A DNA stretch of 9,071 bases from an uncultured Sulfurovum sp. (GCA_902727905.1 CACVAR010000044.1:1-9071); one strand, 5' to 3'. Counted from the stretch's first letter, positions 1 through 7,051 are shown. The notes: generated from the sequence alone by a model not told the origin. Translations and numbers: made by a program.

Positions 1-641
1 CAAGATGGTTTCCTAAAAAAGAGAGAACGGCAGCATTTATTGCTGAAGATTACAAATTAAGAAAATATTTGAAAAAAGAGCTTTTCTATGCTGGTGTTTC
101 TAACATTATCATTGAAAGAACAGCTAAAAAAGTAAGAATTACTATCGTAACTGCTAGACCTGGTATCATTATTGGTAAAAAAGGTGCAGACATTGAGAAG
201 TTAAAAACTACTTTAAACAAAATGTTCAAAAAAGATATTTCTCTTAACATTAAAGAAGAGAAAAAAGCTCAAGCATCTGGTCAGTTAGCTGCTGAAAACG
301 TTGCTACTCAACTTGAAAGACGTGTTGCATTTAGACGTGCAATGAAAAAAGTTATTCAAGGTGCATTAAAGTCTGGAGCAAAAGGAATTAAAGTTTCTGT
401 ATCAGGTAGACTTGGTGGAGCTGAGATGGCTAGAACTGAGTGGTACTTAGAGGGTAGAGTTCCTCTTCATACACTTAGAGCTAAAATTGATTACGGTTTT
501 GCAGAAGCACAAACTACTTATGGAATCATTGGTATTAAAGTTTGGATCTTCAAAGGTGAAGTTCTTGCTAAAGGTATTCAAGCTGAGCCAAAAGAAGAAA
601 AAAGAGGTGGTCGTAAACCACGTCAAAAGAGAGGTGAATAG
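1..641 (+). CDS. rpsC: 30S ribosomal protein S3, 5'-truncated by window edge
   Basis: S3 binds 16S rRNA in the head of the small subunit and helps line the mRNA entry channel. The open frame continues upstream without a stop: the codons from position 3 read R-W-F-P-K-K-E-R-T-A, which matches the S3 region after the usual MGQKVNP... start, so roughly 20 residues are missing and 212 are visible. A KH domain is recognisable by its GKKG loop (about visible residues 58-61) after ARPGIII. The C-terminal S3 domain follows, and the protein ends in a Lys/Arg-rich tail. The TTG at 69 is an internal Leu codon, not a start. The stop TAG (639-641) lies two bases before rplP, and the S3 tail carries the AGGTGA ribosome binding site of rplP. 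Identification is secure. Confidence 0.97.
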   Translation, partial: RWFPKKERTAAFIAEDYKLRKYLKKELFYAGVSNIIIERTAKKVRITIVTARPGIIIGKKGADIEKLKTTLNKMFKKDISLNIKEEKKAQASGQLAAENVATQLERRVAFRRAMKKVIQGALKSGAKGIKVSVSGRLGGAEMARTEWYLEGRVPLHTLRAKIDYGFAEAQTTYGIIGIKVWIFKGEVLAKGIQAEPKEEKRGGRKPRQKRGE

Positions 642-643
642 TT

Positions 644-1069
644 ATGTTAATGCCTAAAAGAACTAAATACCGTAAGGTAATGAAGGGTCGTAACAGAGGT
701 AAATCATTTAATGGTAACAAGATTGAATTTGGTGAGTATGCACTAAAAGCAACTTCTGCTGGTAGAATTAACTCAAGACAAATTGAAGCTGCCAGAATTA
801 CCATGACACGTGAAATGAAAAGACAAGGTAAATCTTGGATTAGAGTTTTCCCAGATAAGCCTCTTACAAGAAAGCCTCTTGAAACAAGAATGGGTAAAGG
901 TAAAGGTGCAGTTGAAGAATGGGTAATGAATATTAAGCCAGGAAGAATTGTATTTGAAGTTGCTGGTGTACCTGAAGATGTTGCACGTACTGCACTTACA
1001 CTTGCTTTACACAAACTTCCATTCCAATGTAAAATTATCGCTGCGAAGGATAGTAATGAAATATACTGA
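644..1069 (+). CDS. rplP: 50S ribosomal protein L16
   Basis: L16 is a late-assembling large-subunit protein near the peptidyl-transferase centre and the A-site tRNA elbow. The 141-residue product begins M-L-M-P-K-R-T-K-Y-R-K, the family N-terminus, and carries the L16 signature R-M-G-K-G-K-G at residues 82-88; length is slightly above the E. coli protein. Two in-frame ATGs (644, 650) are available. The first is chosen because other L16 proteins begin M-L-x-P-K-R and because AGGTGA (633-638) is well spaced from it. The 3' end overlaps the start of rpmC by 14 bases, which suggests translational coupling. It belongs to the S10 segment of the operon. Confidence 0.97.
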   Translation: MLMPKRTKYRKVMKGRNRGKSFNGNKIEFGEYALKATSAGRINSRQIEAARITMTREMKRQGKSWIRVFPDKPLTRKPLETRMGKGKGAVEEWVMNIKPGRIVFEVAGVPEDVARTALTLALHKLPFQCKIIAAKDSNEIY

Positions 1070-1244
1070 TATTCAAACTAAAACAGTTGAAGAATTAACA
1101 GCTATGTTAAAAGAAAAAAAGCTTGAGCTTTTTGGTCTTAAAGCAAAGCAAAAAACAATGCAACTTACTAACACTAGTGAGTTAAGAGTAGCGAAAAAAG
1201 ATATCGCTAGAATTCAAACAGCTATTACAGCTGCTGCGAAGTAA
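1056..1244 (+). CDS. rpmC: 50S ribosomal protein L29
   Basis: L29 is a small two-helix protein near the polypeptide exit tunnel, close to where nascent-chain factors dock. The 62-residue product has the typical layout: an N-terminal M-K-Y-T-D-I segment, the helix E-E-L-T-A-M-L-K-E-K-K-L-E-L-F-x-L-K, then the basic R-V-A-K-K-D-I-A-R-I-Q-T helix. The ATG at 1056 is preceded by GAAGGA (1045-1050) five bases upstream, so it is the right start. The same frame is open to an ATG at 948, but those extra 36 residues do not look like L29 and lie inside rplP. The gene therefore starts within rplP and overlaps it by 14 bases. Confidence 0.96.
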   Translation: MKYTDIQTKTVEELTAMLKEKKLELFGLKAKQKTMQLTNTSELRVAKKDIARIQTAITAAAK

Positions 1245-1255
1245 GGGGTGCGAGT

Positions 1256-1504
1256 ATGCCAAAAAGACAAATAACAGGTACTGTGATTCAAATTGCAGGT
1301 GAAAAAACAGCTACGATTGTAGTTGAGCGTAAAGTTATTCACCCAAGATACCACAAAACTGTAAAAAGATTTAAAAAGTATCTTATTCACGATGAAAAAG
1401 CTACAGTAAAAGTTGGAGATACTATCTCTGCTATTGAGTGTAGACCAATGTCAAAAAGAAAAACTTTTAGACTACTTGAAATTGTAAAACAGGGAGAAGA
1501 GTAA
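1256..1504 (+). CDS. rpsQ: 30S ribosomal protein S17
   Basis: S17 is a primary 16S rRNA-binding protein of the small-subunit body with an OB fold. The 82-residue product matches the family in length and pattern: G-T-V-I-Q near the N-terminus, the basic strand V-E-R-K-V-I-H-P-R-Y-H-K-T-V-K-R, then H-D-E-K-A-T-V-K-V-G-D and the conserved C-R-P-M-S-K-R-K-T-F-R-L motif near the C-terminus. AAGGGG right at the rpmC stop serves as ribosome binding site, eleven bases after rpmC ends. Its TAA shares its last A with the ATG of rplN (TAATG), a stop-start junction that favours reinitiation by the same ribosome. Confidence 0.97.
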   Translation: MPKRQITGTVIQIAGEKTATIVVERKVIHPRYHKTVKRFKKYLIHDEKATVKVGDTISAIECRPMSKRKTFRLLEIVKQGEE

Positions 1505-1872
1505 TGATCCAAGGTTTTACAAGATTAACAGTTGCTGATAACTCTGGTGCAAAAGAAATTATGTGTATCAAAGTTCTTGGTGGATCTAAAAGAAGATATG
1601 CTTCAGTTGGTGACGTTATTGTTGCTTCTGTAAAAAAAGCTCTTCCAACTGGAAAAGTTAAAAAAGGTAAAGTAGTTAAAGCTGTTGTTGTTAGAACTCA
1701 TAAAGAGATTCAAAGAGAAAATGGTTCTTTAATCAGATTTGATGACAATGCTGCTGTAATTATTGATGACAAAAAACAACCAATTGGTACACGTATTTTT
1801 GGACCTGTAGCTAGAGAGACTAGATACGCTGGGTTTATGAAAATTGTATCACTTGCTCCAGAGGTATGGTAA
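1504..1872 (+). CDS. rplN: 50S ribosomal protein L14
   Basis: L14 binds 23S rRNA at the subunit interface and contributes to an intersubunit bridge; it is also the usual docking site of the silencing factor RsfS. The 122-residue product has the standard length. It starts M-I-Q-x-x-T-R-L-x-V-A-D-N-S-G-A and has the conserved stretch from about residue 75 (L-I-R-F-D-D-N-A) through P-I-G-T-R-I-F-G-P-V-A-R-E (93-105). The upstream purine tract GGGAGAAGAG inside rpsQ supplies the ribosome binding site. It overlaps rpsQ by one base at the 5' end and rplX by one base at the 3' end. In the classical arrangement this gene opens the spc operon, but no promoter-sized gap separates it from the S10 genes here. 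Confidence 0.97.
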   Translation: MIQGFTRLTVADNSGAKEIMCIKVLGGSKRRYASVGDVIVASVKKALPTGKVKKGKVVKAVVVRTHKEIQRENGSLIRFDDNAAVIIDDKKQPIGTRIFGPVARETRYAGFMKIVSLAPEVW

Positions 1873-2108
1873 TGGCAAACAAAAAATTTAATATCAAAAA
1901 AGGTGACCAAGTTATGGTTATCGCTGGTGATGACAAGGGAACAACAGCAACGGTTCTTAAAGTACTTACAAAACAAGATGCAGTAATTGTTGAGGGTTGT
2001 AAACTTGCTAAGAAAGCTGTTAAACCAAGTGAACAGAATAAAGATGGTGGTTTCGAAAATAAAGAGATGCCAATCCATATTTCTAATGTAAAAAAAGTAG
2101 AGGCTTAA
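1872..2108 (+). CDS. rplX: 50S ribosomal protein L24
   Basis: L24 is an early-assembly 23S rRNA-binding protein that initiates folding of the large subunit near the tunnel exit. The product has 78 residues from the chosen start, short compared with the roughly 100 of E. coli L24. A KOW motif spans about residues 9-35 (K-K-G-D-Q-V-M-V-I-A-G-D-D-K-G). Two in-frame ATGs exist, at 1866 and 1872. GAGG at 1861-1864 is seven bases from the second but only one from the first, and M-A-N-K-K is a more usual N-terminus, so 1872 is preferred. This start also gives a TAATG junction with rplN. The alternative would add M-V. Confidence 0.93.
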   Translation: MANKKFNIKKGDQVMVIAGDDKGTTATVLKVLTKQDAVIVEGCKLAKKAVKPSEQNKDGGFENKEMPIHISNVKKVEA

Positions 2109-2112
2109 GACT

Positions 2113-2658
2113 ATGACTAGAATGAAGCAAAAGTACAATGACATTACACCTGCACTTCGTGAAGAGTGTGGGATTAAAAATGTAATGCAGACACCTAAGC
2201 TTGAGAAAATTATTATCTCTGTTGGTGCTGGTGAAGAAGGTAAGGATAACAAACTTATCGCAAACATGACAGATACAATCTCTTTAATTGCTGGTCAAAA
2301 AGCAGTAGTTGTAAATGCTAAAAAATCAGTTGCTGGTTTTAAAGCTAGAGAGGGTGCACCTTCAGGAATTAGAGTAACTTTACGTGGTGATAACATGTAT
2401 AACTTCTTTGATAAATTGGTTTCTATTGCCTTACCAAGAGTAAAAGATTTCCGTGGTACACCTAGAAAAGGTTTCGATGGACGTGGTAACTACAACTTCG
2501 GTCTTCAAGAGCAACTTATGTTCCCAGAAGTAGAATTTGATAGCATTATTAAAACTCATGGTATGAATATTACAGTTGTAACAAGTACTGAAAACGATAA
2601 AGAAGCATTCACTCTTTTAGAGAAACTTGGAATGCCTTTCGCTAAAGGAAAGAATTAA
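2113..2658 (+). CDS. rplE: 50S ribosomal protein L5
   Basis: L5 binds 5S rRNA together with L18, forms part of the central protuberance and contacts P-site tRNA. The 181-residue product has the family length. Recognisable segments are P-K-L-E-K-I-I-I-S-V-G near residue 28, A-K-K-S-V-A-G-F-K-A-R-E-G and G-x-R-V-T-L-R-G in the middle, then the L-P-R-V-K-D-F-R-G loop and the F-D-G-R-G-N-Y-N-F-G-L-Q-E-Q motif. The ATG at 2113 follows rplX by four bases, with TAGAGG (2098-2103) as a modest ribosome binding site; an ATG at 2122 (M-K-Q-K-Y) is a weaker alternative start. The stop shares a base with the rpsN start. Confidence 0.97.
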   Translation: MTRMKQKYNDITPALREECGIKNVMQTPKLEKIIISVGAGEEGKDNKLIANMTDTISLIAGQKAVVVNAKKSVAGFKAREGAPSGIRVTLRGDNMYNFFDKLVSIALPRVKDFRGTPRKGFDGRGNYNFGLQEQLMFPEVEFDSIIKTHGMNITVVTSTENDKEAFTLLEKLGMPFAKGKN

Positions 2659-2843
2659 TGGCTAAGAAATCAATGATTGCTAAACAGCAGAGACCTGCTA
2701 AGTTTAGTACAAGAGCATATACTAGATGTAGTATTTGTGGTAGACCTCACTCTGTATACAAAGACTTTGGTATTTGTAGAATTTGTTTAAGAAAAATGGC
2801 TAACGAGGGTTTAATCCCTGGTATGCGTAAATCAAGCTGGTAA
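2658..2843 (+). CDS. rpsN: 30S ribosomal protein S14, zinc-binding (type Z) form
   Basis: S14 sits in the head of the small subunit next to S3, S10 and S19. This is the short 61-residue form with an intact zinc ribbon: C24-x2-C27 and C40-x2-C43. It ends in the conserved G-L-I-P-G-M-R-K-S-S-W. E. coli-type S14 is about 100 residues long and lacks the cysteines, so the type call can be made directly from the sequence. The AAAGGAAAG tract at the end of rplE serves as ribosome binding site, and the start overlaps the rplE TAA by one base. The zinc requirement follows from the four-cysteine motif; no second, zinc-free copy is visible in this window. Confidence 0.97.
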   Translation: MAKKSMIAKQQRPAKFSTRAYTRCSICGRPHSVYKDFGICRICLRKMANEGLIPGMRKSSW

Positions 2844-2856
2844 GGAGAAGTAAAAG

Positions 2857-3252
2857 ATGATGACAGATATAATTGCAGACTCTCTTACTCGAATAAGAAA
2901 TGCTGCACAAAGAAGACTAGACGTAACGACGCTACTTCACTCAAAAACAATTGAGGCTACAGTTTCTATTTTAGTAGACAAGGGATACCTTGAGAGTTTT
3001 AAAGTAAAAGAAGATGGTAACAAGAAGACAATTAAAGTTGTACTTAAGTACGATGAGAATGGTCACAGTGTAATCAATGAAGTTAAGAAAATTTCTAAGC
3101 CTGGTAGACGTGTTTACCAAAGTGCAGCAGAAGTTAGATCTTTCAAAAATGGATACGGAACATTAGTAGTATCGACTAACAAGGGTGTAATTGCGAATGA
3201 TGAAGCATTTAAACAGTCTGTTGGTGGTGAAGTTCTTTGTAGTATTTGGTAA
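2857..3252 (+). CDS. rpsH: 30S ribosomal protein S8
   Basis: S8 binds the central domain of 16S rRNA and is essential for platform assembly. In E. coli it also represses spc operon translation by binding the mRNA near rplE; whether that happens here cannot be read from the sequence. The product has 131 residues, the normal length. It has the N-terminal D-I-I-A-D-S-L-T-R-I-R-N-A motif, K-P-G-R-R-V-Y in the middle, and the S8 C-terminus G-G-E-V-L-C-S-I-W. Two adjacent ATGs (2857, 2860) follow AGGAG at 2843-2847. The first has better spacing (nine bases) and gives an N-terminus of the same length as Campylobacter S8 as I recall it. Confidence 0.97.
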   Translation: MMTDIIADSLTRIRNAAQRRLDVTTLLHSKTIEATVSILVDKGYLESFKVKEDGNKKTIKVVLKYDENGHSVINEVKKISKPGRRVYQSAAEVRSFKNGYGTLVVSTNKGVIANDEAFKQSVGGEVLCSIW

Positions 3253-3261
3253 GGAGTAGAT

Positions 3262-3795
3262 ATGTCAAGAGTAGGAAAAAAACCTGTAGCTGTTGCTAGT
3301 GGTATTGATGTATCTGTTGATGGTACTGCAATCGTTGCCAAAAAAGGTAAAGACGAAAAAAGATTAGAGACTCACGGTAGAGTTGAAATTTCTATTGATG
3401 GTGCTGAAGTAACATTTGGAAAAGTTGGAGAGTCAAAAGAGAGCGCAGCTTTCTGGGGAACTTATAGAGCTTTATTTGCAAACATTATTGAAGGTCTTGA
3501 TAAAGGTTTCAAAAAATCTTTAGAGATTAATGGTGTTGGTTACAGAGCTGCTGTTCAAGGTAAAGTTCTTAACTTACAACTTGGTTTCTCTCATCCAATT
3601 GACTATGCTATTCCAGAAGGAATAGAGGTAACAGTTGAGAAAAACCTTATTCACCTTTCGGGTACAGACAAACAGACTATTGGTCAAGTTGCTGCTGAGA
3701 TTAGAAGCTTTAGACCACCAGAGCCTTACAAAGGTAAAGGTGTTAAGTATACTGATGAAGTTATTGTCAGAAAAGCTGGAAAATCAGCAAGTTAA
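3262..3795 (+). CDS. rplF: 50S ribosomal protein L6
   Basis: L6 lies at the base of the L7/L12 stalk near the sarcin-ricin loop and supports factor binding. The 177-residue product has the family length and two tandem L6 domains. It begins M-S-R-V-G-K-K-P-V, has the domain-linking S-L-E-I-N-G-V-G-Y-R-A stretch around residues 86-96, and carries the L6 signature R-P-P-E-P-Y-K-G-K-G-V-K-Y at 151-163. The TAAGGAG straddling the rpsH stop is a strong ribosome binding site nine bases upstream of the coding start. Ordinary in content and context. Confidence 0.97.
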   Translation: MSRVGKKPVAVASGIDVSVDGTAIVAKKGKDEKRLETHGRVEISIDGAEVTFGKVGESKESAAFWGTYRALFANIIEGLDKGFKKSLEINGVGYRAAVQGKVLNLQLGFSHPIDYAIPEGIEVTVEKNLIHLSGTDKQTIGQVAAEIRSFRPPEPYKGKGVKYTDEVIVRKAGKSAS

Positions 3796-3807
3796 TAGGA
3801 GCATAAG

Positions 3808-4164
3808 ATGTTAAAAAGTATTCAAAAAAGAAAAAACAAACTTAGAATTCAACGTAAAAGAAGAGTAAGAGGTAAAATCTCTGGTTCAGAATCTCTTCCA
3901 AGAGTATCTATTTTTAAGTCAAACAAACATGTTTATGCTCAAGCGATTGATGATGTTGCTGGTGTAACACTTGCTTCTGCTGATGGTAGAAAGTTAGGTT
4001 TAAAAGCAAATCAAGAAGATGCTAAAAAAGTAGCTGCTGCAATGGCAGATGCTCTTAAAGCTAAAAATATTGAAAACGTTGTTTTCGATAGAAACGGTTA
4101 TCTCTATCATGGTGTTGTTGCAGCTTTTGCAGATGCTCTTAGAGAAGCTGGAATCAAGTTTTAA
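3808..4164 (+). CDS. rplR: 50S ribosomal protein L18
   Basis: L18 joins L5 on 5S rRNA in the central protuberance. The product has 118 residues, the usual bacterial length. The N-terminus is strongly basic (K-R-K-N-K-L-R-I-Q-R-K-R-R-V-R-G-K), as expected for the 5S-binding arm. It is followed by P-R-V-S-I-F-K-S-N-K-H-V-Y-A-Q and, near the end, the conserved F-D-R-N-G-Y-L-Y-H-G-V-V-A-A-F-A-D-A-L-R-E-A-G segment. AGGAG (3797-3801) lies six bases before the ATG. It has the canonical position between rplF and rpsE. Confidence 0.97.
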   Translation: MLKSIQKRKNKLRIQRKRRVRGKISGSESLPRVSIFKSNKHVYAQAIDDVAGVTLASADGRKLGLKANQEDAKKVAAAMADALKAKNIENVVFDRNGYLYHGVVAAFADALREAGIKF

Positions 4165-4175
4165 GGAGAAGATGA

Positions 4176-4625
4176 ATGTTAGCAGAAAATATCGATAGAG
4201 AAAAATTTGAAGAAAAAATTGTAAACATTGGTCGTGTTACTAAAGTTGTAAAGGGTGGTAGACGTTTTAGATTTACTGCACTTGTAGTTATTGGTGATAA
4301 AAATGGTACAATTGGTTATGGTACAGGTAAAGCGAAAGAAGTTCCAGATGCTATTAAAAAAGCAGTTGATGATGCTTTCAAATCTTTAGTACATGTTAAT
4401 GTTAAGGGTACTACAATTGCTCATGACGTTCAACAAAAAACTGGTGCAAGCCGTATTATCTTAAGACCAGCATCTGAAGGTACAGGAACAATCGCCGGTG
4501 GTGCGATGAGACCAGTACTTGAGCTTGCAGGTATTCAAGATGTTATTGCAAAGTCTTTAGGTTCTAACAATCCTAACAACCTAGTAAGAGCAACAATTGA
4601 TGCTCTTGTAAAAGTTAAGAAATAA
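4176..4625 (+). CDS. rpsE: 30S ribosomal protein S5
   Basis: S5 lies on the solvent side of the small subunit near the mRNA entry site and affects decoding accuracy and mRNA unwinding. The 149-residue product is shorter than E. coli S5 (about 167), trimmed at both ends. The N-terminal double-stranded-RNA-binding-like domain shows V-V-K-G-G-R-R-F-R-F (24-33) and G-K-A-K-E-V-P-D-A-I (51-60); the C-terminal domain has I-L-R-P-A-S-E-G-T-G (95-104). AAGGAG at 4163-4168 is seven bases from the ATG at 4176. An ATG at 4172 is in another frame and soon meets a stop. The gene is followed directly by rplO, with no L30 gene between. Confidence 0.97.
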   Translation: MLAENIDREKFEEKIVNIGRVTKVVKGGRRFRFTALVVIGDKNGTIGYGTGKAKEVPDAIKKAVDDAFKSLVHVNVKGTTIAHDVQQKTGASRIILRPASEGTGTIAGGAMRPVLELAGIQDVIAKSLGSNNPNNLVRATIDALVKVKK

Positions 4626-4635
4626 GGAAGTAGAT

Positions 4636-5034
4636 ATGGCATTACATAATTTACAACCAGCTCCAGGTTCAACACGTAACAGAAAACGTGTTGGTCGTGG
4701 ACAAGGTTCAGGAAATGGTAAGACAGCTGGACGTGGTAACAAAGGTCAAAAAGCTAGATCTGGTTACTCAGCAAAAAGAGGTTTCGAAGGTGGTCAAATG
4801 CCACTTTACAGAAGACTTCCAAAAATTGGTTTTACTTCGAGAGTAGTTAAACCTCATTCAATTAACGTTGATAAAAATAAAGCGATTGCAGAGCTTGCTG
4901 AAATTACTATGGAGACTATTGGGTCTGTATACAAACTTCAAAAAACTGTAACAAAAGTAAAGCTTATTGGTGCAGGTGCTAAAGATTTAGCAGCTAAAAT
5001 CAAAGATGAAGCTGTTACAACGAGTGGTAACTAA
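4636..5034 (+). CDS. rplO: 50S ribosomal protein L15
   Basis: L15 is a late-assembly large-subunit protein with a long basic extension reaching into 23S rRNA. The 132-residue product begins with the typical L-H-N-L-Q-P-A-P-G-S and a Gly/Arg/Lys-rich extension, G-R-G-Q-G-S-G-N-G-K-T-A-G-R-G-N-K-G-Q (20-38), followed by R-G-F-E-G-G-Q-M-P-L-Y-R-R-L-P-K. The globular C-terminal domain is short (E. coli L15 is about 144 residues) but still ends with a V-K-L-I-G-A-G-A type strand and short tail. AAGGA at the rpsE stop is the ribosome binding site. secY starts two bases after its stop. Confidence 0.97.
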   Translation: MALHNLQPAPGSTRNRKRVGRGQGSGNGKTAGRGNKGQKARSGYSAKRGFEGGQMPLYRRLPKIGFTSRVVKPHSINVDKNKAIAELAEITMETIGSVYKLQKTVTKVKLIGAGAKDLAAKIKDEAVTTSGN

Positions 5035-5036
5035 CC

Positions 5037-6278
5037 ATGAGTAATGCTTTAACTCAGAAAATACTGATTACTTTTGGATTTCTATTTGCCTACAGAGTTT
5101 TAGCATACGTACCAGTTCCTGGTGTTGACACTACCGTTATTGCCTCATTTTTTAATGGTCAAGGTGTAGGGGACATGATTAACATGTTCTCTGGTGGTGC
5201 TATTGAGCGTTTTTCAATTATCGCACTTGGAATTATGCCGTACATTACAGCCTCGATTGTAATGGAGCTAATGGCTGCTACTTTCCCTGCAATTGGTCAA
5301 ATGAAAAAAGAGCGTGATGGAATGCAAAAATATATGCAAATCATTCGTTATGCAACCATTGTAATTACAATTGTTCAAGCATTTGGTATTTCTGTAGGAT
5401 TACAAAATATGAATGGTGCCGTACTTATTGATCCAATGACATTCACAATTATTACCGTTGCTTCTATGTTAACTGGTACTATGTTACTTATGTGGATTGG
5501 TGAGCGTATTACACAGAGTGGTATTGGTAATGGTATTTCATTGATTATTTTTGCTGGTATTGTTTCAGGAATTCCTTCAGCTATTTCGAATACGATGACT
5601 TCAGTAAATACAGGGGCATTATCATTCTTAGCAGTATTGGCAATGGTAGTAATTATTTTCTTAACAATTTTTGTAATTATTTACATTGAGCTTGGTGAAC
5701 GTAGAATTCCTATTTCTTATTCAAGAAAAACAATTATGCAAAATCAAGACAAAAGAGTAATGAACTATATTCCAATTAAAGTAAACCTTGCAGGTGTTAT
5801 TCCTCCAATTTTTGCTTCAGCTGTTTTGATGTTCCCTCTTACTATGTTGGGAAGTTCAGATAATGAGTATGCGAAAATGGTAGCTGATGCTTTTGCACCA
5901 GGTGGAATGGCATTTAATGCTGCAACATTTGTGCTAGTAGTATTTTTTGCTTATTTCTATGCTTCTATTGTATTTAATGCAAAAGACATTGCTGATAATT
6001 TAAAACGTCAAGGTGGTTTTATACCTGGTGTACGTCCTGGTGAACATACTAAAGATTTCATTAATGAAGTTGCAAGTAGATTAACAGGCTCAGGTGCATT
6101 TTACTTGGCAATTATTTCTACAGCACCGTTTATTTTGATTAACTCAATTGGTGCAGCATTCTACTTTGGTGGGGTTGCTGTACTTATTATTGTTCAGGTT
6201 GCGCTTGATACAATGAGAAAGATTGAAGCTCAAATTTATATGAATAAATACGAAACATTAGGATCAGTAGGTCTATAA
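5037..6278 (+). CDS. secY: protein translocase subunit SecY
   Basis: SecY is the channel-forming subunit of the SecYEG translocon in the inner membrane; it exports unfolded proteins with SecA and inserts membrane proteins with the ribosome. The 413-residue product has about ten hydrophobic segments. Visible family motifs are the first-helix end A-Y-V-P-V-P-G-V-D (23-31), G-I-M-P-Y-I-T-A-S-I (65-74), G-E-R-I-T-Q-S-G-I-G-N-G-I-S (155-168), and the cytosolic loop L-G-E-R-R-I-P-I (219-226). The last cytosolic loop is K-R-Q-G-G-F-I-P-G-V-R-P-G (323-335), with the conserved Arg at 333 that serves SecA-driven transport in E. coli (R357 there). No good Shine-Dalgarno precedes the ATG, only GAGTGG at 5022-5027, so coupling to rplO two bases upstream is likely. 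Confidence 0.97.
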   Translation: MSNALTQKILITFGFLFAYRVLAYVPVPGVDTTVIASFFNGQGVGDMINMFSGGAIERFSIIALGIMPYITASIVMELMAATFPAIGQMKKERDGMQKYMQIIRYATIVITIVQAFGISVGLQNMNGAVLIDPMTFTIITVASMLTGTMLLMWIGERITQSGIGNGISLIIFAGIVSGIPSAISNTMTSVNTGALSFLAVLAMVVIIFLTIFVIIYIELGERRIPISYSRKTIMQNQDKRVMNYIPIKVNLAGVIPPIFASAVLMFPLTMLGSSDNEYAKMVADAFAPGGMAFNAATFVLVVFFAYFYASIVFNAKDIADNLKRQGGFIPGVRPGEHTKDFINEVASRLTGSGAFYLAIISTAPFILINSIGAAFYFGGVAVLIIVQVALDTMRKIEAQIYMNKYETLGSVGL

Positions 6279-7051
6279 TGGCAATTGCACTTCGTAAACC
6301 TGACGAATTGACCAAGCTAGCAATAGCTGGGTCAATTGTTGGTAAAACACTAAAATACCTCCGAGAAAATGTTACTGTTGGAATGACACTTAAAGAGATT
6401 GATGCTATGGGTGAAGCTTTCATTCGAAAGCATGGTGCTGAGCCATCATTCAAAGGTCTTTATGGTTTTACAGGTTCTGTTTGTACTTCACTTAATGAAG
6501 TTTGTATACATGGAACACCGACAGACCAAAAAGTTAAAGAAGGTGATATACTTGGATTGGATTTAGGTACTAAAATAGACGGTTACTTCGGTGATGCAGC
6601 TATTACTATGCCTATAGGTAAAATTTCTAAAGAAGATGAAGAACTTATTGCTTGTGCTAAAGATGCACTCTATCATGCGATAGAGAACATTGAAGTAGGT
6701 ATGCGATTTAAAGAGTTGTCAGCACTTTTAGAGAATTTTATTTTAAAGCAAGGTTATGTACCTTTAAGAGACTTTTGTGGTCATGGGATTGGTAAGAAAC
6801 CACATGAGGAACCAAATATTCCTAATTATGTGGATGGTAAACCAAATCAAGGTCCAAAAATTAAAAATGGTATGGTTTTCTGTTTAGAGCCAATGGTTTG
6901 TCAGCAGTCTGATCAACCTAAAATTCTGGAAGATAAATGGTCTGTAGTAAGTTATGATGGATTACGTTCATCTCATTACGAACATACCGTAGCAATTGTA
7001 GATGGTAGGGCTGTTATTTTAACAGATGCTGAACCCACTCACAATTTATAA
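6278..7051 (+). CDS. map: methionine aminopeptidase, type I
   Basis: This cytosolic dinuclear metalloenzyme removes the initiator methionine from nascent proteins after deformylation. The 257-residue product has the length of bacterial type Ia enzymes, with no N-terminal zinc-finger extension. All five expected metal ligands can be placed: D95 (G-L-D-L-G), D106 (F-G-D-A-A), H169 (C-G-H-G-I-G), E204 (C-L-E-P-M) and E235 (H-Y-E-H-T). The supporting histidines H78 (I-H-G-T-P) and H176 (K-P-H-E-E-P) are also present. The protein should therefore be active. It overlaps the secY stop by one base (TAATG); that the enzyme is made with the translocon and ribosomal proteins fits its role on nascent chains. 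adk, which lies between secY and map in some bacteria, is absent. Confidence 0.97.
   Translation: MAIALRKPDELTKLAIAGSIVGKTLKYLRENVTVGMTLKEIDAMGEAFIRKHGAEPSFKGLYGFTGSVCTSLNEVCIHGTPTDQKVKEGDILGLDLGTKIDGYFGDAAITMPIGKISKEDEELIACAKDALYHAIENIEVGMRFKELSALLENFILKQGYVPLRDFCGHGIGKKPHEEPNIPNYVDGKPNQGPKIKNGMVFCLEPMVCQQSDQPKILEDKWSVVSYDGLRSSHYEHTVAIVDGRAVILTDAEPTHNL

Noticed and set aside
69..641. rpsC starting at the TTG at 69
   Set aside because: The frame stays open to the left edge and encodes recognisable S3 sequence (R-W-F-P-K-K-E-R-T-A), so the TTG is an internal Leu codon in a truncated gene.
568..1014. Minus-strand open frame opposite rplP
   Set aside because: It lies antisense to certain ribosomal genes, has no recognisable domain and is best explained as a shadow of their codon usage.
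948..1055. N-terminal extension of L29
   Set aside because: The extra 36 residues lie in another frame of rplP, do not resemble L29, and the ATG at 1056 has a proper ribosome binding site.
1710..2267. 185-codon minus-strand open frame opposite rplN-rplX-rplE
   Set aside because: It covers three well-identified genes on the other strand; its hydrophobic product reflects the complement of Lys/Glu-rich codons, not a membrane protein.
6187..6453. Minus-strand open frame across the secY-map junction
   Set aside because: It is antisense to two conserved genes and has no domain or gene context of its own.
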